Source: Bradyrhizobium sp. LHD-71
GTDB lineage: Bacteria > Pseudomonadota > Alphaproteobacteria > Rhizobiales > Xanthobacteraceae
Length of the DNA stretch: 64,000 bases
Direction of reading: 5' to 3'
Assembly: GCF_031157255.1 (NCBI RefSeq)
Contig: NZ_JAVIFX010000021.1
Location: forward strand, 1-64,000
Positions 24,297-31,014 of this stretch are shown piece after piece (within the stretch, counting starts at the first letter, position 1; each line of letters begins with the position of its first letter). The notes under the pieces were generated by a model. It was not told the DNA's origin. It searched no databases and worked only from the letters and a program-made list of their open reading frames with translations. Made by a program: the position numbers and the translations under genes.

Positions 24297-25121
24297 TCAC
24301 CGCGCCATCGTGGCGCGGCTCCAGGCCGCGCAGTCCGGCGAGCCCTCGATCCTGTGCGCGCCGCGATAGCCGAACTCCACCATCTGCACGGTGACCGACG
24401 CGCCCTTGGCGAACACCACGGCATAGGCTTCGGGCAGATCAGAGCCGAGCAGCATCGCGGTTTCGGTGAAATCGGCCCATCCCGCATGATTGGTCCCACG
24501 CGCACAACTGAACGGCACGCCGTGCAGAGAACCGGAGAACGCAAAGTGGCAATGGCCGAAGAAAATATGCGCGATCCGCTGCCGGTGCGCCGCAATGATC
24601 GCGCCGAATGCATCCGCGTCGCGCAGCATGATCTGGTCCACCGGCCCCACATGCGACGGCACGGGATGATGATGCATGAAAAGAAACACCGGACCCTCCG
24701 ACTGCGCCAGGGCGGCATCCAGCCACGCGCAGCGCTTATCGCAGTAGAAGCCGGCGTGACTTCGCGGCCCCCAGGTGTCGATCACCACGCCGGTCCCGCG
24801 CGAGAGCGAAAAGCGCGTCTGCACATGGCCGTCGGCATCAGCCAGCTCCGGGAACACCTCCAGGAAGGTGGCCCTGTCGTCGTGATTGCCGATCGCAAGT
24901 TGCACCCGCACCGGAAGCCTTTCGATCCGCGCACGCAGACGCTGGTAATCGGCGCGCTCGCCCCAATCCGACAGGTCGCCGGTGATGACGATCGCTTCCG
25001 CGTCGGGATGCCGGGCCAGCGCGTGTGTCAGCGCGTTCTCGAAATTGGCATTCGGATCGCGTCCACCGATGGTTTGCCCCGGCGTCGTCAGGTGAATGTC
25101 CGTGAGATGAATCAGCTTCAT
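24297..25121 (-). CDS. Metallophosphoesterase (CpdA/class III phosphodiesterase type)
   Basis: 274 residues. The calcineurin-like metal motifs appear in order: LTDIHL (residue 5), ITGDLSDWG, IGNHDDR, FMHHHPV, and GHCHFAF. It hydrolyses phosphodiesters with a two-metal centre in the cytoplasm; cyclic nucleotides or glycerophosphodiesters are the usual substrates of the class. It is paired with the MetE-like gene and divergent from a LysR gene across 77 bases holding two palindromes. Which substrate it uses is not shown. Confidence 0.9.
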   Translation of the reverse strand: MKLIHLTDIHLTTPGQTIGGRDPNANFENALTHALARHPDAEAIVITGDLSDWGERADYQRLRARIERLPVRVQLAIGNHDDRATFLEVFPELADADGHVQTRFSLSRGTGVVIDTWGPRSHAGFYCDKRCAWLDAALAQSEGPVFLFMHHHPVPSHVGPVDQIMLRDADAFGAIIAAHRQRIAHIFFGHCHFAFSGSLHGVPFSCARGTNHAGWADFTETAMLLGSDLPEAYAVVFAKGASVTVQMVEFGYRGAHRIEGSPDCAAWSRATMAR

Positions 25122-25167
25122 GCGGTGGCTCTCAGACCCTTGCGTGCCGCACTAGCAAGCCGGATTA

Positions 25168-25182
25168 ACGTCACCATGACGT
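25168..25182. promoter_or_regulatory. Palindrome ACGTCA-CCA-TGACGT between divergent genes
   Basis: Perfect 6-base arms with a 3-base centre, 47 bases upstream of the phosphodiesterase ATG and 17 bases before the LysR ATG. Possible regulator binding site. Confidence 0.45.
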
Positions 25183-25185
25183 CGT

Positions 25186-25200
25186 ATTAGCGGAGCTAAT
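25186..25200. promoter_or_regulatory. Palindrome ATTAGC-GGA-GCTAAT overlapping the LysR start
   Basis: Perfect 6-base arms. It contains the T-N11-A arrangement (TTAGCGGAGCTAA) usual for LysR sites and overlaps the LysR ATG at 25199, which fits autorepression. Confidence 0.5.
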
Positions 25201-26113
25201 GTCTGAAGTAGTCCATTTCGACCAACGCTTCCTGCGCATGAAAACAAGCCCCTATCAGATCAGCGCCTTCACCCACGCGGCGCGTGAGCGCAGCTTCACC
25301 AAGGCCGCGGAACGGCTCGGCGTGACGCAATCGTCGATCACCCAGCATGTGATCAAGCTGGAGCGGATCATGGGAACGCAGCTTTTCATACGCCGGCGGG
25401 ACGGCCTGGAGCTGACGCGCGCGGGCCGCGAACTCTTTGCAGTATCCGACCGACTGCGCACCCTCGAGCAACTGATCGAGGAAAAGGTCGACAGCTACAG
25501 CGAGATCGCCACCGGCCATCTCAACGTCGTGGCCAATGCGCCGCGTCCGGCCATGCCGGTGATCGCCGGCTACGTTGCCAGGTATCCACGCGTGCAGATC
25601 AGCTTCGCCCTCGTGAGCTGGACGCTGGCGATGCAGCAGCTGCGCGAACGTACGGTCGACATTGCCATCGTTACGCAGCCGGAGGCGGACGAGCTTCTCT
25701 ACAGTCTGCCGGTCGCGACGACCCGCTACCGCGCCTATGTGCGGCGCGGTCACGCGCTTGCCGGCTTCAAACGCCTGTCATTGCGCGATCTGGTGAATAC
25801 GCCGGTGATCGTGCCGGAAGACGGATCGCTGACGCAACAGCTCCTGCACCGCAAGTGCTGTGAACTCGGCATCACGCTGCCAAGCCTTGTGAAGGCGGCC
25901 ACCTTCCCTCTGGCCAAGGAGGCCGTCCTGCATGGCGTCGGCGTCGGCCTGCTCCTCGACGACAGCATGTCCACGTCGAGAGACCTGATCGCGATCAATA
26001 TCGCAGAGATGGATGAGACTTACACGAACTGCCTCGTCACGCCGACGGACAAGCGCGAGTTGCGATTCGTGCGCAGCTTCATCGACGTGGCCGCGCAAGT
26101 TCTCGGAGTCTAG
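25199..26113 (+). CDS. LysR-family transcriptional regulator
   Basis: 304 residues. The winged helix-turn-helix is at residues about 17-75 (YQISAFTHAARERSFTKAAERLGVTQSSITQHVIKLE). The effector domain follows, with HLNVVANAPRPAMPVIAGYVARYPRVQISF and a PVIVPEDGSLTQQLLHRKC block. An in-frame ATG at 25238 (MKTSPYQ) gives a more standard N-terminus. It is divergent from the phosphodiesterase/MetE-like pair, its most likely target, and lies upstream of a ThDP enzyme gene in the same direction. Confidence 0.9.
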   Translation: MSEVVHFDQRFLRMKTSPYQISAFTHAARERSFTKAAERLGVTQSSITQHVIKLERIMGTQLFIRRRDGLELTRAGRELFAVSDRLRTLEQLIEEKVDSYSEIATGHLNVVANAPRPAMPVIAGYVARYPRVQISFALVSWTLAMQQLRERTVDIAIVTQPEADELLYSLPVATTRYRAYVRRGHALAGFKRLSLRDLVNTPVIVPEDGSLTQQLLHRKCCELGITLPSLVKAATFPLAKEAVLHGVGVGLLLDDSMSTSRDLIAINIAEMDETYTNCLVTPTDKRELRFVRSFIDVAAQVLGV

Positions 26114-26142
26114 TCCAACACGCTGCCAACACCCGATCCGAC

Positions 26143-26205
26143 ATAGTCGCCGCGTCCAGTGATTTGACGGCGCCATGTGGCGCCTCGCCTTTTGATGACA
26201 TACGC
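26143..26205 (-). pseudogene. Remnant of the 3' end of a D-2-hydroxyacid dehydrogenase gene
   Basis: On the minus strand this reads KGEAPHGAVKS and then LDAAT. It lines up base by base with the end of the intact dehydrogenase gene at 49579-49640 (KGEAPPGAVNADRW), apart from a short deletion and several substitutions. The similarity stops on both sides. It lies between a LysR and a ThDP gene and has no start or core, so it is not functional. It marks a past rearrangement. Confidence 0.65.
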
Positions 26206-26354
26206 CCGATCAGCATATCGATCGCGTTATCCCAGAATGCGTAGATATTCTCGTCATCGGAGCAGCCACCAACAATTCCATTATGCTAGCGTCTCGCCCC
26301 ACAACAGGACGCGCCTCGCAATCTCAGAAGGCCGCGCGTGTCAGGGAAGAAAGC

Positions 26355-27959
26355 ATGAGCAAGACGAAAACGGTTGCCAATCTCTGGGCTGAGCGTTTGG
26401 CGTCCTACGGTGTCAAACGCTTCTTCGGCGTACCGGGCGGCGATTGCAGCCTGGACATCATTCAGGCAGCCGCCGACCACGGCATAGACTTCGTCCTCAC
26501 ACGCGCCGAAGCGGCGGCGAGCATCATGGCCGCAACGACGGGCGAACTCACCGGAACTCCGGGCGTCGTCATGACGTCGCGCGGCCCCGGCATCGCAAAC
26601 GCCATGAACGGCGTTGCCTATGCTGCGTTGGACCGCGCGCCGCTCATGGTTCTCGCCGATGCCTACGACGGCACCAATGAGCACGTCTCGCACCAGCGCT
26701 TCGACCAGGTGGCCATGCTGAAACCACTCACTAAAGCCCACGATCATCTCGGCGGCGAGAACGCCGCCAAGCGCCTCGACGAACTCGCCGAAACCTCGCT
26801 GGCATCGCCTCAGGGTGCGGTTTATCTCGAGTTGCGCGGCTCAGATATACGAGCGCAAACATCGGAACCGATTGAGCGCACAAAGCCCGCGCCACGACCC
26901 GCGGCCCCTCACCTGCCGCCGAAGGTGCAGGAGCTCCTGAACAGGGCAGAACGACCTGTCATCATCGCCGGTCTTCAGGCTTGCGAAACAACGGCCGCAG
27001 CGATGCTGCGCAAGCTCATGGCGGGATGGGACGTGCCGATCCTCGTGACCTACAAGGCCAAAGGGGTCGTGCCGGACGACGACGACCATCTGATCGGCTA
27101 CTACATCGGCGGTGTCGCCGAGGAGCCCTGGCTAAAGCAGGCCGACCTCATCGTCTTCTTTGGCTTCGATGCGATTGAACTACCGCCGCATAAGTGGCGC
27201 TATTCCGCGCCAATGGTCGAGATCACCGCCTATCCCTTTGATAGAAACATCATCAGTCCCGACGTGGTCGTCGTCGGGCCGCTCGACGAGCTCGGGGCAG
27301 CCCTCTTGAAGCTGAAAATCAATTCCAAGTGGCCCGTCGATTTTCGTGCGACCGCCAAGCGTTCCATTGCCGAGCGTGCACGCGTCGGCGATGGCGGCCC
27401 CATCTCGCCGCACATGCTGGTCGATGCAGTCATCGAGGCGGCCCCTCGTAACGCCCGCATCACGCTCGACGCCGGTGCGCACATGATACCCGTGCTGCAT
27501 CAATGGAAGGCAACCGAACCACGCCAGACCCTGATATCACGCGGCGACGCCACGATGGGCTTCGCGCTTCCGGCGGCGATCGCCTCAGCGCTGGCAGAGC
27601 CGGGGCGACCGGTAATCGGCTTCACTGGAGACGGCGGTCTCATGATGTGCGCCGGCGAGCTCGGCACGGCGGCGCAATATCGATGCAACCTCGTGCTCAT
27701 CGTTTTCAACGACGAGAGCCTGACGCTGATCGGCGCCCGGCAACGGCGCCGCCAGCTCCCCAATGCCGGCGTCGATTTCTCACCGGCCGACTTCTCAAAG
27801 ATTGCCGAAGGTTTCGGCTGCCTGGGCCTGAGGGTCGAGCAGCCGGAGCAGCTCAAACCAGCCATGAAGCGCGCCTTCTCCGCGCAAGGTCCCGTTGTCG
27901 TCGACGTCCGGGTCAACCCCGCAGCCTATCACGAACAGCTCGTCTCGCTTCGCGGCTGA
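26355..27959 (+). CDS. Thiamine diphosphate-dependent enzyme (acetolactate synthase/decarboxylase family)
   Basis: 534 residues from the ATG at 26355, which follows AGGGAAGAAAGC; the upstream open frame is not needed. The N-terminal PYR domain has GVKRFFGVPGGDCSLDI and the catalytic glutamate in LTRAEAAASIMAA. The central domain lies around residues 185-330. The PP domain has GFTGDGGLMMCAGEL...FNDESL, the GDG-N ThDP-Mg motif. Members make acetolactate or decarboxylate 2-oxo acids such as benzoylformate. It is convergent with the Bug/SDR/dioxygenase operon. Substrate unknown; it could be catabolic, since no ilvH-type small subunit is near. Confidence 0.88.
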   Translation: MSKTKTVANLWAERLASYGVKRFFGVPGGDCSLDIIQAAADHGIDFVLTRAEAAASIMAATTGELTGTPGVVMTSRGPGIANAMNGVAYAALDRAPLMVLADAYDGTNEHVSHQRFDQVAMLKPLTKAHDHLGGENAAKRLDELAETSLASPQGAVYLELRGSDIRAQTSEPIERTKPAPRPAAPHLPPKVQELLNRAERPVIIAGLQACETTAAAMLRKLMAGWDVPILVTYKAKGVVPDDDDHLIGYYIGGVAEEPWLKQADLIVFFGFDAIELPPHKWRYSAPMVEITAYPFDRNIISPDVVVVGPLDELGAALLKLKINSKWPVDFRATAKRSIAERARVGDGGPISPHMLVDAVIEAAPRNARITLDAGAHMIPVLHQWKATEPRQTLISRGDATMGFALPAAIASALAEPGRPVIGFTGDGGLMMCAGELGTAAQYRCNLVLIVFNDESLTLIGARQRRRQLPNAGVDFSPADFSKIAEGFGCLGLRVEQPEQLKPAMKRAFSAQGPVVVDVRVNPAAYHEQLVSLRG

Positions 27960-28030
27960 GCCGTTCGATGCCGCCGCGCAGAGAAGAATTCCGGATCGTG
28001 AGGGCCGGAATCCATGGCCTCGAACTTTAC

Positions 28031-28053
28031 TGAGCGGAAACGCGCTCCGCTCA
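28031..28053. terminator. Hairpin between convergent genes
   Basis: TGAGCGGA and TCCGCTCA pair around a 7-base loop. It overlaps the stop codon of the Bug protein gene and lies 72 bases after the ThDP gene stop. There is no clear U-tract. Confidence 0.5.
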
Positions 28054-29028
28054 ATCGACCGGCGTGATCCCAGCCGCCGTAATGACCGCGCCCCAACGCT
28101 TGGTTTCATCTTGAAAGAGGCGATCGGCATCCGCCGGCGTTCCGCCCATAGCAATGCCGCTTTGAATGGCCAGCATCTTCTTGACCTCGTCCTGTTTGAG
28201 GGCGTCGTTCACCGCCTTGTTCAGCATGTCCACGATTTGGCCCGGCGTGTCCTTCGGTGCCGCCAAGGCGTACCAGACCGTCGAGTGATAATCCGACACC
28301 CCGGCCTCATGCAGGGTGGGCACATCTGGGTAATTCGGCAATCGCTCCTTGGTGCCGACAGCAATCATGCGAACCGCGCCTGCGTCGATTTCGCTCAAAT
28401 AGCTCGGGATGTTGTCGATCACCAACTGGATGCGTCCCGCTGACAGATCGACCCTGGAGGCGGCTGCGCCGCGATAGAAGACGTTGGTGATTTTCGTGTC
28501 CGTCAGCATTTTGAACATTTCAATCGACAGATGTCCGACCGAGCCGCTGCCGGACGAGCCGCCGTTCAGCTCGTAGGGATGCTCCTTGGCATAAGCAATG
28601 ACGTCCTCCGCGGAGCGGAACGGCTGCTCCTTATTGACCAACAATGCATTGGGGAAATCAGCAAGCAAACAGATGGCCACAAATTCACCCGGCTTGTACA
28701 TGAGTTGACGATAGAGAAATTGATTGGTGGCAAAGGCTCCCGGATTGGTGAGCAGCAGAGTGTAGCCATCCGGCGCCGACGCCGCGACATAACCCGCGCC
28801 GATATTGCCGGACGCCCCTGGCTTGTTCTCAACGATGAATGGCTGCCCGAATTTATTCGCCAGCTTCTGCGCAATCAGCCGGGCGAGAACGTCTGTAATG
28901 CCGCCTGCGGCCCAGGGAACAATGATACGCACTGGACGATCCGGCCATGTCTGCGCATGCGACGAAGGCATAAGCGCCGTCATCACAATAAGCAGTGCGA
29001 GTACGAAAGCGATCCTGAGTTTGAACAT
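28051..29028 (-). CDS. Bug/TctC-type periplasmic binding protein (1)
   Basis: 325 residues from ATG 29028, which follows AGGGGAGCCTGT. The signal peptide MFKLRIAFVLALLIVMTALM ends SSHAQTWPDR. The Bug fold follows: VRIIVPWAAGGITDVLARLIAQKL, VENKPGASGNIGAGYVA, NGGSSGSGSVGHLSIEMFK. The family binds carboxylates and related small acids for tripartite TctABC carriers. No TctA/TctB genes are in the window, so it is an orphan that must use a distant carrier or act as a sensor. Last gene of the dioxygenase/SDR/Bug operon. Confidence 0.92.
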   Translation of the reverse strand: MFKLRIAFVLALLIVMTALMPSSHAQTWPDRPVRIIVPWAAGGITDVLARLIAQKLANKFGQPFIVENKPGASGNIGAGYVAASAPDGYTLLLTNPGAFATNQFLYRQLMYKPGEFVAICLLADFPNALLVNKEQPFRSAEDVIAYAKEHPYELNGGSSGSGSVGHLSIEMFKMLTDTKITNVFYRGAAASRVDLSAGRIQLVIDNIPSYLSEIDAGAVRMIAVGTKERLPNYPDVPTLHEAGVSDYHSTVWYALAAPKDTPGQIVDMLNKAVNDALKQDEVKKMLAIQSGIAMGGTPADADRLFQDETKRWGAVITAAGITPVD

Positions 29029-29087
29029 ACAGGCTCCCCTGCTTTGTCTTCGTGATCTATTGCCGGAGGCAAGTGTGGCCGCGGTAC

Positions 29088-29846
29088 TCATCCGGCACGA
29101 GCGAGCCGACCTCCATCGACCACCAACGTGTGCCCTGTGACGTAGCTTGCACCAGCCGAGCATAGGAAAGTGACTGCTCCAGCCACGTCGTCGGGTGCGC
29201 CGACGCGACCGAGCGGGAGTCGATCGGCGACGGCCTGGAGCTTGTCCTCGGTATCGAGGGAAGAGCGGTTGAAGTCGGTCAGGATCGTTCCCGGCGCAAC
29301 TGCGTTGACGCGGATGCCATAAGGCGCGAGTTCCACAGCCGCCGAGACGGTGAGTTGACGGATACCGCCTTTTGTCACGTCATAGGCGATTTCTGGGATG
29401 CGCGAAGAAACGAAGGCCGATGTCGAGGCGAAAGTCACAATGACGCCCTGGCGCCGCGGCAGCATCGCGCGCGCCGCTTCCTGAACGCAAAAGAATGTAC
29501 CTTTCAGGTTGACGCGGACTAGGACGTCCCAGTCCTCCTCTTCGTGATCGAGGAAAGGCTTGGCACGCAAGATACCGGCCGCGCAGACGACGATGTCGGG
29601 CGGCGCGGCCAGGCCGCGGAAGGTGCGACGGACCTCCCTCACATCGGAAACGTCAAGACGCGCGGCAGATGCAATACCTCCGCTGTTCCTGATTGTCGTC
29701 ACCGTCTCATCCGCGCCTTGCTCATTGATGTCCAGGCAGGTGACGTTGGCGCCATGTTTAGCGAGATCGTACGCGACAGCACGGCCCATGCCGCGCCCCG
29801 CACCCGTCACGATGGCGTTTGCGCCGTTCAGGCTCGAAACATTCAC
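29088..29846 (-). CDS. Short-chain dehydrogenase/reductase
   Basis: 252 residues from a GTG at 29846, preceded by ATTGGGGAACTGGCC. The cofactor motif TGAGRGMGRAVAYDL is near residue 16, CAAGIL follows at about 88, and the active-site YDVTK is at about 155. PGTILTDFNRS and the C-terminal YVTGHTLVVDGGRLA complete a classical SDR. It oxidises or reduces an alcohol/ketone with NAD(P). It sits between a TauD-type dioxygenase (54 bases away) and a Bug protein, so it likely processes the dioxygenase product. Confidence 0.92.
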   Translation of the reverse strand: MNVSSLNGANAIVTGAGRGMGRAVAYDLAKHGANVTCLDINEQGADETVTTIRNSGGIASAARLDVSDVREVRRTFRGLAAPPDIVVCAAGILRAKPFLDHEEEDWDVLVRVNLKGTFFCVQEAARAMLPRRQGVIVTFASTSAFVSSRIPEIAYDVTKGGIRQLTVSAAVELAPYGIRVNAVAPGTILTDFNRSSLDTEDKLQAVADRLPLGRVGAPDDVAGAVTFLCSAGASYVTGHTLVVDGGRLARAG

Positions 29847-29900
29847 GGCCAGTTCCCCAATTTATTCGGGCGCCTGCGCGAACGTGCGTCAGACTTCAGC

Positions 29901-30764
29901 TCACCGGGCAAGCACGGTCGTGCGATGCATTAACCGTCGCTGCGGTAGGGTGTAATCGGCGATCGCCAAATGCTGCGTCGCCCAATTGTCCCATAGGATC
30001 AGGTCACCCTTGCGCCATTTGTGTCGATAGACGAAGCGGTCGGAGATGCCGAATGCGATCAGCTCGTTAAGCAATGCTTCGCTTTCCGCCGGCTCCATGT
30101 CGAGAACGCGCACAGAGTAGCTCTCGTTGACAAAAAGGGCTTTCCGGCCAGTGATCGGGTGCGGGCGCACGACCGGGTGGATGACATCCGGCGCCTCCTT
30201 TTGCTGCTCCTTGGTAAGCGACGGGCGCTTTGAACCCTCCTTTTGCCGACGGACGTAGTATGCCTCGTAGGAATGGACTGCCCGTTTGTCCGCGATCTTG
30301 GCCTGGATATCGGGCGATAGCGCCTCAAACGCCGCGATCAAGCTGGCGAACGCCGTATCGCCGTAAGTGCGATCTCCGTCAGGCTTCGGTATCTCCCTGG
30401 CATAAAGCAGGGAGCAGTGGCAGGGTTCAGCGATGTAGGACGTATCCGAATGCCAAAGTTGACCGGCATCGCCGATGCCGATTGGTCGGCCCTGGTCATC
30501 GAGAATGTTGGAGACGACGAGAATCTCGGGGTGGTCGGACTTGAGGTAGCTTTTGAGCACGTGGCTCTGCAAAGGACCGAAGCGCCGGCTCAACGCAATG
30601 TGTTGCTCCTCGGTCAGATCCTGATCGCGAAACAGCAAGATGCCGTTGTTATTGAAGAGCGTCTTGACCTCGGCCAAGGTCGCATCATCCAGTGGCTCTG
30701 ATAAATCGAGGCCGACGACTTCCATGCCGATGGTCGACGCCAAAGGTCGAGTCTTAAAGCTCAT
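29901..30764 (-). CDS. TauD/TfdA-family 2-oxoglutarate-dependent dioxygenase
   Basis: 287 residues. The Fe(II) facial triad is visible: HSD in QLWHSDTSYIAEP and the distal His in WDNWATQHLAIADY; the 2-oxoglutarate-binding Arg is in LPQRRLMHR. TauD relatives hydroxylate substrates such as taurine, 2,4-D or alkyl sulfates. CATTGGAGGAC precedes the ATG at 30764, so the 8-residue upstream extension is discarded. First gene of a three-gene operon with an operator-like palindrome at 30879-30898. The linked SDR and Bug protein suggest uptake and oxidation of a small organic acid. Confidence 0.92.
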   Translation of the reverse strand: MSFKTRPLASTIGMEVVGLDLSEPLDDATLAEVKTLFNNNGILLFRDQDLTEEQHIALSRRFGPLQSHVLKSYLKSDHPEILVVSNILDDQGRPIGIGDAGQLWHSDTSYIAEPCHCSLLYAREIPKPDGDRTYGDTAFASLIAAFEALSPDIQAKIADKRAVHSYEAYYVRRQKEGSKRPSLTKEQQKEAPDVIHPVVRPHPITGRKALFVNESYSVRVLDMEPAESEALLNELIAFGISDRFVYRHKWRKGDLILWDNWATQHLAIADYTLPQRRLMHRTTVLAR

Positions 30765-30872
30765 GGATTGTCCTCCAATGCGCTCCAATTTTTCAGATCG
30801 CGCGTTGACGCTGGAGCTTAGTTGGCCGGGATTCTAGTCGCCCGATACCTCGTTATGAAATTGCAAGAAGAA

Positions 30873-30898
30873 ATACTGCTATGCCTGCGCATGTATAG
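30873..30898. promoter_or_regulatory. Operator-like site CTAT-N12-ATAG upstream of dioxygenase operon
   Basis: The palindrome CTATGCCTGCGCATGTATAG (30879-30898) is preceded by ATACTG. The 14 bases ATACTGCTATGCCT (30873-30886) are identical to 39859-39872, upstream of the Bug/ThDP/aconitase operon, with the same orientation and the same CTAT-N12-ATAG spacing. A shared regulator, probably LysR-type, is inferred. Confidence 0.6.
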
Positions 30899-31014
30899 TG
30901 AGGCACGGGCGACGAGCGGCGGTGGCGTGCACGAGCACTACCTTGATCACTTCCGCTGTCACACGGGCTACGGCGAGCCTGTCGCAGCGCCGACAGGATT
31001 AGTTGATAGAGGTC

